The notes: generated by a model not told the origin, from the letters alone. Positions 50,408 to 60,309 are shown, counted from the stretch's first letter. The stretch: DNA of 64,000 bases from Sphingomonas flavalba (GCF_004796535.1 NZ_SPHY01000006.1:62001-126000); one strand, 5' to 3'. Program-made: numbers and translations.

Positions 50408-52155
50408 CGGCGGCGCCCCTGGTCCGGCTGCGTCGCGCGCCAGGCCTGGAACTGGTCGATCGAGTCGAGCTGACGCAGGATCTTCGCCTCCGGATCCAGC
50501 GTCACCGTCGCCGATGCCGGCGCATCCACCACGCCCGTGCCGTCGGCCATCGCCAGCGTCACCGTCCTGCCGTCGACGCGGACGTCGACCGGCATCGGGA
50601 ACGGCAGGTTGTCCGGCGTTTCCCAGCGAAGGCTCAGCCGGTCTCCGGCGCGCGTCTCGACCAGCTTCGGCAATCCGGCGCGGTAGAGATAGATATTGAA
50701 GAACCAGTCGTAATTGCTTCCGGTAACTTGGTTTACCGTCGCCATGAAGCCCTTGCTGGTTCCGAATTGCGGCTCGAAGTTACCGGGCCTCGGGTCCGGC
50801 CGGCCATAAGTGACTCGCCTGATAACCTCGTAGAAAGCCTCGTCGCCGATCAGGTTGCGCAGCGTATGCATCACCCAGCTGCCCTTGGGGTAGATATCCC
50901 CCCTCGGCCCGGTCGGGTCGGCATAGACCCAGTTCTCCGGCCGCTCCTCGCCGCTGACCAGCGGCTTCTCGTTGCGGATGCCGGCCCGCTGCGACTTGAG
51001 CAGCGCATGATAGTCCAGGTCGCCGTACAGATAGCGGCCGAGCAGCGGCTGCATGTACGACCCGATCCCCTCGTGCAGCCACAGGTCGTCGTAATTGGCG
51101 ACGGACAACTGGTTGGCGAACCACTCGTGCGAGAACTCGTGGTGCATCAGCGGGTCGAACCCGTACATCGTCTTGGTATAGTCGATGCTGTAGCCGTTGA
51201 GCGTCTGGTTCTCGAGTCCGGAATAGGGCACGCGGATCACGCCCATCTTCTGGTCGCCCCACGGATAGGGGCCGATCTGCGATTCGAAGAAATCGAGCGC
51301 GACAGGGAATTCCTTGAACAGTTCGGCGGCCTTCTCCTCCTCACCCGGCAGGTACCAGAAGCGCATCGGGATGGTGTTGCCGAACCGGCTCTTATAATCG
51401 CCCTCCAGCAGCTTGTACGGCCCGACGTCGAGCACCAGGCCATAGGTATGCGGGCTGCGCGCGCGCCAGTTGTAGGTGCGCCAGCCATCCTTCTCGGTCA
51501 TCCCCATGAACGTGCCGTTTCCTGGGGCGACCAGCGGGGCGGGCACGGTATAGTGCAGGTCGGCGAGCTTGGTCTTGCCGGTCGGGTGGTCGATGCACGG
51601 ATAGAGCAGATCGCAGCCGCCGCCCCAGTGCGACGTGTCGATCCAGGTCTGGCCGTCCGGTGTCTTGGTCCAGGTGGTGCCGCCTTCCCACGGCGGCCGC
51701 TTGGCGAGCGGCGGCGTGCCGGACCAGACGATCCGCGCCTTGGTCACCGATCCCTTGGCCAGCGGCCGGCGCAGCTTGATGCGTAGCTGCCCTTCCGTAT
51801 TCGTATAGTCGGCCGGCGATACGGTTCGCCCGTTGAGCACGATCGAGGCGATCCGGAACTTGGGATAGAGGTCGAGGATCAGCTCGGGCACCGCCTCCTT
51901 CGCGCGCAGGGTCAGCGTCGCATCGCCCTCGATGCGCTTTTCGTCCGGAAACACCTTCAGCGCCAAGTCGAGATGCTCGAACGACAGTGCAAGCTGTTCC
52001 GGCGGCATGACGCCGCCCATCTTGCGGGTCTGCGGAGTGATGAACTTCGCCTCCGCATCCGGGTCGGGTGCGGCGGCTGTGGTCTGCGCGACGGCGGCGG
52101 TCGCGACCAGAAGGGCGGCGCCCGCCACCAGGGTCCGGTAGGCGACTGGCTTCAT
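50404..52155 (-). CDS. M1 family zinc aminopeptidase-like metallopeptidase
   Basis: A 583-aa secreted gluzincin. Signal peptide MKPVAYRTLVAGAALLVATAAVAQ. The N-terminal beta-domain precedes a GLENQ motif (variant of GAMEN, around 313-317) and the zinc site HHEFSHEWFANQL (H339, E340, H343) with E362 in LWLHEGIGSYM as third ligand. The C-terminal helical domain is shorter than in full aminopeptidase N. ATG at 52155 with GGAG upstream. It probably degrades peptides in the periplasm. It lies 79 bp after the TonB receptor at 52235, which may feed it peptides. Confidence 0.93.
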   Translation of the reverse strand: MKPVAYRTLVAGAALLVATAAVAQTTAAAPDPDAEAKFITPQTRKMGGVMPPEQLALSFEHLDLALKVFPDEKRIEGDATLTLRAKEAVPELILDLYPKFRIASIVLNGRTVSPADYTNTEGQLRIKLRRPLAKGSVTKARIVWSGTPPLAKRPPWEGGTTWTKTPDGQTWIDTSHWGGGCDLLYPCIDHPTGKTKLADLHYTVPAPLVAPGNGTFMGMTEKDGWRTYNWRARSPHTYGLVLDVGPYKLLEGDYKSRFGNTIPMRFWYLPGEEEKAAELFKEFPVALDFFESQIGPYPWGDQKMGVIRVPYSGLENQTLNGYSIDYTKTMYGFDPLMHHEFSHEWFANQLSVANYDDLWLHEGIGSYMQPLLGRYLYGDLDYHALLKSQRAGIRNEKPLVSGEERPENWVYADPTGPRGDIYPKGSWVMHTLRNLIGDEAFYEVIRRVTYGRPDPRPGNFEPQFGTSKGFMATVNQVTGSNYDWFFNIYLYRAGLPKLVETRAGDRLSLRWETPDNLPFPMPVDVRVDGRTVTLAMADGTGVVDAPASATVTLDPEAKILRQLDSIDQFQAWRATQPDQGRRR

Positions 52156-52234
52156 CCTGTTTCTCCGCTCGTGAACCGGCATCGCCGGCGCCGTGGTGGC
52201 GCTGGTGATGCCATGATACCCCGCTGCTTCGCGA

Positions 52235-54952
52235 TCAGAAGTCCTTCGCGATGCGGAACGAGAAGAACCGCCCGCGCGAATTGAACGTCTTTTCGTCGAA
52301 GCCGTTGAAGTAGTTGCCTTCAAGCCACGGCGGCATCCGGTCGGTGAAATTGTCGACCGCCGCCGTCAGCTTCACCTGCATCGGCTCGACGAAGTAGCTG
52401 ACTGCGATGTCGTGCTGCATGTACGACTTGGCGCGCAGCCGCGCCCCGTTCACCAGCAGCGACGCATCGTTGCGCACCGGGCCGACATAACGGGTGCCGT
52501 ACGTGACCTGCAGGTCGTCCAGCGCCCACGTCACGCGGCCCGTCGCCTTCCACTTGGCGATCGTGCCGAGCGCCGTCGTGTAGGTGCCGACCCGCTCGAC
52601 TGCCGGCGTGGCGGGCGCCGGCGACAGCTTGTAGCTGTCGGTATAGGTCGCGTCCGCGCGCAGGTTGATGCTGCCCCACGACATCTCGCCGGTGTTGTAT
52701 TCGACACCGAAGTCCAGGCCCTTGATCGACTGGTCGAGCAGGTTGTCGCGAACCGCGTACACCTCGTAGATCGAGTTGTTGGGATCGCGGACCACCTGCC
52801 CGGCGAAGCCGGCGTTGAGCGCGTTCTGTTGGATGATGTAGTCGGGGTCGGCGACACCGATGATGTTCGACTTCGTGATCCGGAAGAAGTCGACAGTGGC
52901 GGAGAAGCGCGGGATGAACTTCGGCGTCCACACCGCGCCGATGGTCAGCGTCTTGGCGGTTTCCGGCCGCAGGTTGGGATTGCCGCCGGTGACGACCCAC
53001 GCACCGGTCAGCACGGGCGCGCGCCGGCCGCCGCAGACCGGGTAAGAGGCGTATTCCGCGCCCTGGCACGGGTCGGTCAGTGGGCGATAGCCGCGGCTCT
53101 GCGTGCTGTTCGCTTCCGCAAAGGTCGGCGCGCGGAAGCCGGTGCCCCACGACCCACGCACCAGCAGGTCGGAATAGGGCCGCCATTTCACGCCTGCCTT
53201 GGGATTGGTCGTCGAACCGAACGCGTTGTAGTGCGAGTAACGGACCGCGCCTTCGATATCGAGGCTGTAGATGCCCGGAATATCTCTCAGCAGCGGCACC
53301 GCCGTTTCCGCGTAGAATTCGTAGATCTTGCGGGTCGGCGGCAGGAACGGCGGCGTCGGCGTCGTCTTCTCCGGCGCGTTGTCCTGGATCTGCGAGAAGC
53401 TTTCGGTGCGGTATTCGGCGCCGAGCGCGACGCTGACGTCACCCGCTGGCAGCTCGAACAGCTTGCCGGTGACGTTGCCGATGACCGACTTCAGGTCGGC
53501 CTGGGTATTCGTCCAGCGCGGCGAGGTGAGCGAGTTCAGCATCGCTTCGGTAACGCTGCCCGGTCCGCCGAACACGTTGACCGGAATGCAGCCGGCGGTG
53601 GCGGCGCAGAGCGCCGGATCGCCGACCGCCCGCTGCAGGCGGACGATGTCGAGCGAGCGGCCGCCGTTGCGGAACATGTCCAGCTTCTGGAAATTAGCCG
53701 AGACGTCCCACTTCCAAGCATCGGTGAACTTGCCTTCCAGGCCGGCGACGATGCGATAGACCTTGCTGTTCACGTCGTTCATCCGGGTCCGGCCCTTGCC
53801 CAGCTCCTGCAGGGTGCGGATGGCGAAGACATCGAAGCCGAACGGGTTGAACTGGTTGGCGGCGCTGACGATCACGCCGTTGCCGAGGCCTGGGTTGGTG
53901 CCGCTCGACGGATCGAAATAGTCCGGCGCGAGGAAGCCCAGCGAGTTGCGGCTGTTGTAGGATGTCTCGACGAAGGCGGTGATGTCGTTGCCGATTTCCT
54001 GATGGCCGGAAAACCACAGGTTGACCTGGGAAATCTTCGAGGCGCTGCTCTCATATTCCCAATAGTTGATGCCGTCGTTGCCCGAGGTGATCGGCGTATT
54101 GGTGCCCGGATAGACCATCGGCCGCAGGTCGGCCGCCGATGTCGCCTGCGCGACACCATCGCGCAGGATGTAGTATGGGTTGCCCGCGCCGAACGCATTG
54201 GCCGGGTCGACCGCCTTGAACGCGCCGACCAGCGGCGCCTCGTCGCGGAAGTTGCGGCCGCCGAGCGCCCGCCAGTCGGGGTCGCGGCTGACCGGGCGGT
54301 CGGCGATAACGTTGCCGCCCGACTTGCGGTAGCTGACGTTGAAGACGAAGCCGCCGCCGTCATATTCCTTACCGTAGGTGCCGCTCGCCTCGTAATTGGG
54401 CAGGTCGCCGCGGCTGCTGACGCCATAGCCGGCCTTCAGCTGCAAACCGTCGTAGCTGCGCCGCATGATGATGTTGACGACACCGGCGATCGCATCGGAT
54501 CCGTAAACGGCGGATGCGCCGTCCTGGAGCACCTCCATCCGGTCGATCGCCTCGAACGGGATGCTGTTCAGGTCGACCGTACCACCGTCGGAGTTCGACA
54601 GCACGCGACGGCCGTTGACCAGAACCAGCGTGTTAACGGCGCTCAGGCCACGCAGCGCGATATTGGCCGAGCCGTTGTTGCCGCGACCGGCAGAATCGCT
54701 CGCCGACGCCGATGCGACCGGCAGTTCGCGCAGCAGTTCGCCGACGCTCTGCGCCCCCGTCGCCTCGATCTCGCCGCGATCGAGCACGGTCAGCGGTGCG
54801 GCACCGGTCAGGTCCGTGCTCGGCAGGCGCGAACCGGTGACGATGATCACCTCCTCGGCCGGTCCGTCCTGCGCCGGCGCTTGCGCAGGCAGCAGCAGGG
54901 CAAGCGGCGCCGCCGCTGCCAAAAGCACCGTCTTTGTCGATATATTTCTCAT
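52235..54952 (-). CDS. TonB-dependent receptor (Oar-like, 905 aa)
   Basis: A long outer membrane receptor. ATG 54952 follows a G/A-rich site. Signal peptide (KTVLLAAAAPLALLLPAQAPAQ), then EEVIIVTGSRLPSTDLTG, plug blocks LVLVNGRRVLSNSDGG, VDLNSIPFEAIDRMEVLQDGASAVYGSDAIAGVVNIIMRR, and a barrel ending in Phe (FSFRIAKDF). It closely resembles the 976-aa receptor at 663 in plug wording. The M1 peptidase and PPIase genes follow on the same strand, suggesting peptide uptake and processing. Promoter element ATAGTAT lies 75 bp upstream. Confidence 0.94.
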   Translation of the reverse strand: MRNISTKTVLLAAAAPLALLLPAQAPAQDGPAEEVIIVTGSRLPSTDLTGAAPLTVLDRGEIEATGAQSVGELLRELPVASASASDSAGRGNNGSANIALRGLSAVNTLVLVNGRRVLSNSDGGTVDLNSIPFEAIDRMEVLQDGASAVYGSDAIAGVVNIIMRRSYDGLQLKAGYGVSSRGDLPNYEASGTYGKEYDGGGFVFNVSYRKSGGNVIADRPVSRDPDWRALGGRNFRDEAPLVGAFKAVDPANAFGAGNPYYILRDGVAQATSAADLRPMVYPGTNTPITSGNDGINYWEYESSASKISQVNLWFSGHQEIGNDITAFVETSYNSRNSLGFLAPDYFDPSSGTNPGLGNGVIVSAANQFNPFGFDVFAIRTLQELGKGRTRMNDVNSKVYRIVAGLEGKFTDAWKWDVSANFQKLDMFRNGGRSLDIVRLQRAVGDPALCAATAGCIPVNVFGGPGSVTEAMLNSLTSPRWTNTQADLKSVIGNVTGKLFELPAGDVSVALGAEYRTESFSQIQDNAPEKTTPTPPFLPPTRKIYEFYAETAVPLLRDIPGIYSLDIEGAVRYSHYNAFGSTTNPKAGVKWRPYSDLLVRGSWGTGFRAPTFAEANSTQSRGYRPLTDPCQGAEYASYPVCGGRRAPVLTGAWVVTGGNPNLRPETAKTLTIGAVWTPKFIPRFSATVDFFRITKSNIIGVADPDYIIQQNALNAGFAGQVVRDPNNSIYEVYAVRDNLLDQSIKGLDFGVEYNTGEMSWGSINLRADATYTDSYKLSPAPATPAVERVGTYTTALGTIAKWKATGRVTWALDDLQVTYGTRYVGPVRNDASLLVNGARLRAKSYMQHDIAVSYFVEPMQVKLTAAVDNFTDRMPPWLEGNYFNGFDEKTFNSRGRFFSFRIAKDF

Positions 54953-55263
54953 TTCCCCTATCTCCCTGACATGCGGGGCACGCTGCACCTTGCGTTGCCA
55001 CGGCCCCGACTTTCACTATTTAATGTATACTATCTACGATTATTATCCAGACAGTACGCATATTTCAAGCAGACCCCCGTCGTCCAACGCCCAGAGAATA
55101 CGCCGGAATCATGCGAGATATGCCATATCCCGTACAATATGCATAGATAACGAAGCAATTTTTAAAAGCTATTTATTTAATTATTTATTGTTGCGTGCAC
55201 GACACGGCCAGGTTTCGCCGCCCGCGCCAGGCGATCCCTTGCTGGCAGCCATGCCGGTCGGCT
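54953..55263. promoter_or_regulatory. Intergenic region with the promoter of the 52235 receptor
   Basis: About 310 bases without a gene. The minus strand has ATAGTATAC (55033-55025) 75 bases before the receptor start, matching the core found before the 663 receptor. Bases 55150-55195 are nearly all A/T just beyond the end of the metallo-beta-lactamase-fold gene. No RNA gene or other open frame is supported. Confidence 0.45.
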
Positions 55264-56427
55264 TCAGCGCAGGGCGGCGATCGCCGCCGGGGTCGGGCAG
55301 CGCGGCGGGACGCGGCGCGGCGGCGCATAGGCCGGCACTTCCGCCGCCTCACCGATACGGAAGGGGCGGAACGCCGCCGGGTCCAGCCCGGCGCAACGCA
55401 TTTCCAGCGCCAGCAGCTTCGGCGGCGTGTCATACGCCTCGTAGGACAGGCGGAACGTGCCCCAGTGGATCGCCACGGCATGGGCGGCGCCCAGCCCTTC
55501 GAACACTTTCACCGCGTCGACCGGGCCGATATGGCTGCCGGCGCGCATCTCGCCGGGGGCAAAGCGGAACGCGCCGATCGGGATCAGCGCCAGCCGCACC
55601 GGGCCGAGCGTCGCCGCTTCCGCCGGCCAGCGCATATCACCCGGCCCGGTATCGCCGGCAAAGAAGATATTGCCGCCGGGCAAGCGGACGACGAAGCTGG
55701 ACCAGAGCGCGCGATTGCGATCGGCCATCCAGCGCGAATCCCAGTGGTGGTTGCGGGTCACCACCACCTCCACCCCCGACCGGATCGTCACCCGCTGGCC
55801 CCAATCGAGCGCGGCGACGCGGACACCGGCTGGCTTCATCACCGTGTCGTTGCCCAGGCTGGTGACGACCAGCGGCCGGTCGCGCGCCTGCAGCCGCTTC
55901 AGCGTCGCCAGGTCCATATGGTCGTAATGGTTGTGGGAGATCAGTACGACGTCGATCTTCGGCAGATCTGCAAAGCGCACGCCCGGTGCGGTGACACGGC
56001 GCGGCCCGATGCCGAACGGCCCGGCGGTGTCGGACCAGATCGGATCGGTCAGGATGTTCAGCCCCTGGGTCTGGACCAGCATCGTCGCGTGGCCGACCCA
56101 GGTGACGACCATCCGCTCCCCGGCGACACGCGCCGGCGGCCGCGTCGGGCTGACCGCGACATGGGCCGGCCAGGGCGGCCGCTCGTCCCGCCTCAGCAGG
56201 TAACGCAGCATGAACCGGCTCTGCCCGCCGGGCGGCCGGAACGTGTCGTTGCCGTCGGGGTTGAAGAAGCGCTCGCCGTCGTAATGGTCGCTCGCCGGCC
56301 CGGCGTAATAGCGGAAATCCAGGAAAGGCGGCACCAGCGTCAGCAGCAGGCACAGCGCAACGACCAGAAACAGCAGGGCGGCGCCCGCCCACCGCGCCAG
56401 TCGTCCGATCGCCCGCGTTGCCGCCAC
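55264..56427 (-). CDS. Membrane-anchored metallo-beta-lactamase-fold hydrolase (NAPE-PLD/UlaG-like)
   Basis: A 387-aa protein with one N-terminal transmembrane helix (about 13-34) and an MBL fold facing the periplasm. The zinc site is VLISHNHYDHMD (H165, H167, D169, H170), with VTWVGHATMLVQTQGLNILTDPIWS before it and FFAGDTGPG and AIHWGTFRLSYEAY after. The layout is that of the NAPE-phospholipase D / lipid-hydrolase branch. GTG 56427 with GAGGTGG upstream. Runs as a single gene; substrate likely a phospholipid or lactone, not determined. Confidence 0.88.
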   Translation of the reverse strand: MAATRAIGRLARWAGAALLFLVVALCLLLTLVPPFLDFRYYAGPASDHYDGERFFNPDGNDTFRPPGGQSRFMLRYLLRRDERPPWPAHVAVSPTRPPARVAGERMVVTWVGHATMLVQTQGLNILTDPIWSDTAGPFGIGPRRVTAPGVRFADLPKIDVVLISHNHYDHMDLATLKRLQARDRPLVVTSLGNDTVMKPAGVRVAALDWGQRVTIRSGVEVVVTRNHHWDSRWMADRNRALWSSFVVRLPGGNIFFAGDTGPGDMRWPAEAATLGPVRLALIPIGAFRFAPGEMRAGSHIGPVDAVKVFEGLGAAHAVAIHWGTFRLSYEAYDTPPKLLALEMRCAGLDPAAFRPFRIGEAAEVPAYAPPRRVPPRCPTPAAIAALR

Positions 56428-56868
56428 TCGCCACCTCGTTTCCGCCGCGCCCCAGCCTTAACCGCTCCGGCGCGCGCGACAACCCATCCGTTAGCGCCAC
56501 GTTCACCAACGAAATATTTTTTGTTCTCGCTTTGCCCCCTTGCGTTTGCCGTACCCGTTGGAAAGCCGCGCGTCGCTGCGTCGCAACATTGACTCATGGT
56601 TACCATTGAAGATCATTTTCGTCCGATTTAACTCTTAACCGTCTTGCACAGCGGTCGGCTTATGGACACTATCACTGGTGCGTCGATCGCGGGGGCAACC
56701 CAAGGTCTAGTGGTTTCTGCCGTGCAACCCCATATTGCATGCAGGGCCGCCAAACGCCCCTCGACAGCGCGCACACGACCCGTTCGCAGGGTTTTCCGCG
56801 CGGGTTGGTGGTACAGTGGGGGCCTGCCCCCGAGTCGAACGTAACGGGAACGATAGCGGGGGTCGAAC
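56428..56868. promoter_or_regulatory. Intergenic region upstream of nrdA
   Basis: A 441-base gap between the divergent MBL-fold gene and nrdA. It is AT-rich at 56500-56530 and 56590-56640. GTCGAACGT occurs twice close to nrdA (about 56834 and 56862), 28 bases apart. I looked for NrdR boxes (ACAnTATATnTTGT type) and found none convincing. No gene is supported. Confidence 0.45.
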
Positions 56869-58764
56869 GTGGATTTCAGGGATACTCGGGAAAGCGCGCA
56901 CGACGTGGAGGCAATTGCGATCGAAACCCAGCAATCCGGGGACACCGGCAGCGGTTCGGCGAAGGTCCTGCCGCGCGCCTTCCCGATTACAGTCGACCCG
57001 GGCCGCGACGCGCTGCTGACCGATTTCGGCAAGGAAACGCTTAAGGACCGCTACCTGCTGCCGGGCGAGAGCTATCAGGACCTGTTCGCGCGCGTCGCCT
57101 CGGCCTACGCCGACGATGCCGACCACGCCCAGCGGCTCTACGACTATATCTCAAAGCTGTGGTTCATGCCGGCGACGCCGGTCCTGTCCAACGGCGGCAC
57201 CGGACGCGGCCTGCCGATTTCCTGCTACCTGAATTCGGTGCCGGACAGCCTGGACGGCATCGTCGCCACCTGGAACGAGAATGTCTGGCTGGCGTCGCGC
57301 GGCGGCGGCATCGGCACCTATTGGGGCAATGTCCGCGGCATCGGCGAACCGGTCGGCCTGAACGGCAAAACCAGCGGCATCATCCCGTTCGTCCGGGTCA
57401 TGGATTCGCTGACGCTGGCGATCTCGCAGGGGTCGCTGCGCCGCGGCTCGGCCGCCTGCTACCTCGACATTTCCCACCCGGAGATCGAGGAGTTCCTGGA
57501 AATCCGCAAGGCGAGCGGCGATTTCAACCGCAAGGCGCTGAACCTGCACCACGGCGTGCTGATCACCGACGCGTTCATGCAGGCGGTGCGCGACGGCGCC
57601 GAATGGGTGCTGACCAGCCCCAAGGACGGGTCTGAGCGCGCCCGCGTCGACGCGCGCTCGCTGTTCCAGAAGCTGGTCGAGACCCGGCTGGCCACCGGCG
57701 AGCCCTATATCGTGTTCATCGACAAGGTGAACGCGGCGATGCCGAAGCACCATCGCGAGCTGGGGCTGAAGGTGTCGACGTCCAACCTGTGCTCGGAAAT
57801 CACCCTGCCGACCGGCACCGACCACCTCGGCAAGGACCGCACCGCCGTCTGCTGCCTGTCGTCGCTGAACCTGGAGACGTGGGACGAATGGAGCGCCGAC
57901 AAGCGCTTCATCGAGGATGTGATGCGCTTCCTCGACAATGTCCTCCAGGACTATATCGACCGCGCTGAGCCGGGGATGGAACGCGCCGCCTATTCGGCGA
58001 TGCGCGAGCGTTCGGTCGGCCTCGGCATCATGGGCTTCCACAGCTTCCTGCAGGCGCGCGGCCTGCCGTTCGAAGGGGCGATGGCCAAGTCCTGGAACCT
58101 GAAGATCTTCAAGCATGTCAGCGCCCAGGCCAACGAGGCGTCGATGCATCTGGCGGTGGAGCGCGGGCCGTGCCCGGACGCGGCCGACCGCGGGGTGATG
58201 GAGCGTTTCTCCTGCAAGACGGCGATCGCGCCGACCGCGTCGATCTCGATCATCTGCGGCGGCACCAGCGCCTGCATCGAGCCGATCCCGGCCAATATCT
58301 ACACCCACAAGACGCTGTCCGGCAGCTTTTCGATCCGCAATCCCTATCTGGAGGCGCTGCTGACCGAGAAATCGAAGAACAGCGAAGCGGTGTGGAACTC
58401 GATTCTCGAGCAGGGCGGCTCCGTCCAGCACCTCGATTTCCTCAGTCAGGACGAGAAGGACGTGTTCAAGACCAGCTTCGAGATCGACCAGCGCTGGCTG
58501 CTCGAACTGGCGGCGGACCGCACCCCCTATATCGACCAGTCGGCGTCGCTGAACCTGTTCATCCCCGCCGACGTCGAGAAGTGGGACCTGCTGATGCTCC
58601 ACTACCGCGCGTGGGAACTGGGCATCAAATCGCTCTATTATCTGCGCTCGAAATCGGTGCAGCGCGCCGGTTTCGCCGGCGGGGTGGAAACCGACAACAC
58701 GCCCGACCTGAAGCAGATCGAGCTACAGTCGACCGACTATGACGAGTGTTTGGCGTGCCAATGA
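56869..58764 (+). CDS. nrdA: Class I ribonucleoside-diphosphate reductase, alpha subunit
   Basis: A 631-aa catalytic subunit making dNDPs from NDPs. It starts GTG 56869 behind GGGGG. Motifs: FMPATPVLSNGGTGRGLPISCYLNSVPD with the N-terminal active-site Cys, ISQGSLRRGSAACYLDISHPEIEEFL, the middle active-site region NLCSEITLP (Asn, Cys and Glu), AIAPTASISIICGGTSACIEP, and a tail DYDECLACQ with the CxxC-like pair that passes electrons. The N-terminal ATP-cone seen in many homologues is absent, so overall ATP/dATP activity regulation of that kind is not expected. It pairs with nrdB at 59199, 434 bp downstream. Confidence 0.95.
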   Translation: MDFRDTRESAHDVEAIAIETQQSGDTGSGSAKVLPRAFPITVDPGRDALLTDFGKETLKDRYLLPGESYQDLFARVASAYADDADHAQRLYDYISKLWFMPATPVLSNGGTGRGLPISCYLNSVPDSLDGIVATWNENVWLASRGGGIGTYWGNVRGIGEPVGLNGKTSGIIPFVRVMDSLTLAISQGSLRRGSAACYLDISHPEIEEFLEIRKASGDFNRKALNLHHGVLITDAFMQAVRDGAEWVLTSPKDGSERARVDARSLFQKLVETRLATGEPYIVFIDKVNAAMPKHHRELGLKVSTSNLCSEITLPTGTDHLGKDRTAVCCLSSLNLETWDEWSADKRFIEDVMRFLDNVLQDYIDRAEPGMERAAYSAMRERSVGLGIMGFHSFLQARGLPFEGAMAKSWNLKIFKHVSAQANEASMHLAVERGPCPDAADRGVMERFSCKTAIAPTASISIICGGTSACIEPIPANIYTHKTLSGSFSIRNPYLEALLTEKSKNSEAVWNSILEQGGSVQHLDFLSQDEKDVFKTSFEIDQRWLLELAADRTPYIDQSASLNLFIPADVEKWDLLMLHYRAWELGIKSLYYLRSKSVQRAGFAGGVETDNTPDLKQIELQSTDYDECLACQ

Positions 58765-58811
58765 CCAGCATCATTGGCCGTACTCGGCACCCTGCCGGCG
58801 CGCCGGACCGC

Positions 58812-59057
58812 TCAGTCGCCTTCTTCCTCGAAGCTGACGGCAACGGCTGCGTTGGCGGAGAGGCGGACGGTGCCCTCCTCGATATCGGCGACCAGGCCGC
58901 CGGAAATATAGTGGTGATGCCCCTTGTGGCTGCCCTCGCCGCTGTCCCGGCGGGTGAGCTTGATGCGGTCGCCCTCGACATGGTCGACGGTGCCGACGTG
59001 GACGCCGTCGGCGCCGATGACTTCGGCGTGTTCCTTGATGCGGGAAAGATCGGCCAT
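58812..59057 (-). CDS. DUF2171 family small protein
   Basis: An 81-aa soluble protein, ATG 59057 with AGGAGA seven bases upstream. It reads MADLSRIKEHAEVIGADGVHVGTVDHVEGDRIKLTRRD, then a His-rich SHKGHHHYISGGLVADIEEGTVRLSANAAVAV. The pattern of two short beta-repeats (GxHVGTVDxVEGDxIKL) is that of DUF2171 proteins, seen in sphingomonads and relatives; function unknown, with a PRC-barrel-like fold as an inference. It is encoded opposite to, and between, nrdA and nrdB. Confidence 0.85.
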   Translation of the reverse strand: MADLSRIKEHAEVIGADGVHVGTVDHVEGDRIKLTRRDSGEGSHKGHHHYISGGLVADIEEGTVRLSANAAVAVSFEEEGD

Positions 59058-59198
59058 CGCTGGTCTCCTGTTGGGGGTGTTGCAGGGGTTGAACGCATGA
59101 CGGCCCGGTTGGCCGCATGTGTCCCCAGGGTCGCTTACGCTTGAGTGAGGCGGCGCGGCGAACGCGCCGGATTCTGCTGTTTTCTGAAAGGTCGCACG

Positions 59199-60251
59199 AT
59201 GTCTCTTCTCGAAGCCCGCAAGGTCTACAAGCCGTTCGAATATCCCTGGGCCTATGACTATTGGAAGCGCCAGCAGCAGATCCACTGGATGGTGGAGGAA
59301 GTGCCGCTGGGCGAGGATTGCCGCGACTGGGCGCAGAAGCTGACCGACCATGAGCGCAACCTGCTGACCCAGATTTTCCGCTTCTTCACCCAGGCCGACG
59401 TTGAGGTGCAGGACTGCTACCACGACAAATATGGCCGGGTGTTCAAGCCGACCGAGATCAAGATGATGCTGACCGCCTTCTCCAACATGGAGACGGTGCA
59501 CATCGCCGCCTACTCCCACCTGCTCGACACGATCGGCATGCCGGAGAGCGAATACAGCATGTTCCTTCAGTACAAGGAGATGAAGGACAAGCACGACTAT
59601 CTCGCCACCTTCGGCGTCGACACCGACGAGGATATCGCCCGTACCCTGGCGATGTTCGGCGGCTTCACCGAGGGGCTTCAGCTGTTCGCCAGCTTCGCGA
59701 TGCTGATGAACTTCCCGCGCTTCAACAAGATGAAGGGCATGGGCCAGATCATCTCGTGGAGCGTGCGCGACGAAAGCCTGCACTGCGAAGGGATCATCCG
59801 CCTGTTCCACGCCTTCGTGAAGGAGCGCGACTGCTACACCCGGCAGGTGAAGGAGGACATTCTCGACGTCTGCCAGAAGGCGGTGCGGCTCGAGGACGCG
59901 TTCATCGACCTGGCGTTCGAGCAGGGCCCGGTGCCCGGCATGACCGCCAAGGAGATCAAGAAGTATATCCGCTACATCGCCGACTGGCGGCTCGGCCAGC
60001 TCGGCCTGAAACCGGTCTACATGGTCGAGGATCACCCGCTGCCCTGGCTGGCCCCGCTGCTCAACGGGGTGGAACACGCCAATTTCTTCGAAACCCGCGC
60101 CACCGAATATTCGAAGGCGGCGACGCGCGGCAACTGGAACGAGGTCTGGGACAGCTTCGACCGCCGCAAATCCGCCGTCGCCAACGACGCCGGCAGCGAT
60201 GAAACGGTGCCGGAGGACATGTTCTCAAAGGCCGGCATCGCGGCGGAGTAA
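59199..60251 (+). CDS. nrdB: Class I ribonucleoside-diphosphate reductase, beta subunit
   Basis: A 350-aa ferritin-like radical-generating subunit. Di-iron ligands are D67 (QADVEV), E98 and H101 (NMETVHIAAYSH), E158 (GGFTEGLQLF), E192 and H195 (VRDESLHCEG). Y105 in the ETVHIAAY segment matches the radical Tyr of E. coli R2, so a tyrosyl-radical enzyme is expected, not the Phe-containing class Ic type. ATG 59199 has AAAGG seven bases upstream. It works with NrdA; a palindrome follows its stop. Confidence 0.95.
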   Translation: MSLLEARKVYKPFEYPWAYDYWKRQQQIHWMVEEVPLGEDCRDWAQKLTDHERNLLTQIFRFFTQADVEVQDCYHDKYGRVFKPTEIKMMLTAFSNMETVHIAAYSHLLDTIGMPESEYSMFLQYKEMKDKHDYLATFGVDTDEDIARTLAMFGGFTEGLQLFASFAMLMNFPRFNKMKGMGQIISWSVRDESLHCEGIIRLFHAFVKERDCYTRQVKEDILDVCQKAVRLEDAFIDLAFEQGPVPGMTAKEIKKYIRYIADWRLGQLGLKPVYMVEDHPLPWLAPLLNGVEHANFFETRATEYSKAATRGNWNEVWDSFDRRKSAVANDAGSDETVPEDMFSKAGIAAE

Positions 60252-60256
60252 CGCCT

Positions 60257-60304
60257 CATAGTGAACGGAGCGTGGAAACCACACCCCACGCCCCGTTCAC
60301 TATG
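60257..60304 (+). terminator. Inverted repeat after nrdB
   Basis: The arms 60257-60275 and 60286-60304 (CATAGTGAACGG plus GCGTGG paired with CCACGC and CCGTTCACTATG, one mismatch) form a long stem starting six bases after the nrdB stop. No T-run follows. It is the likely end of the nrdB message. Confidence 0.6.
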
Positions 60305-60309
60305 CCCCC

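Noticed and set aside
56428-56868. NrdR boxes or a cobalamin riboswitch upstream of nrdA
   Set aside because: I found no ACAnTATATnTTGT-type pair and no B12-box-like sequence; regulation cannot be claimed.
56628-57126. Minus-strand frames upstream of and across the start of nrdA
   Set aside because: They overlap the nrdA start and have no motif or ribosome site.
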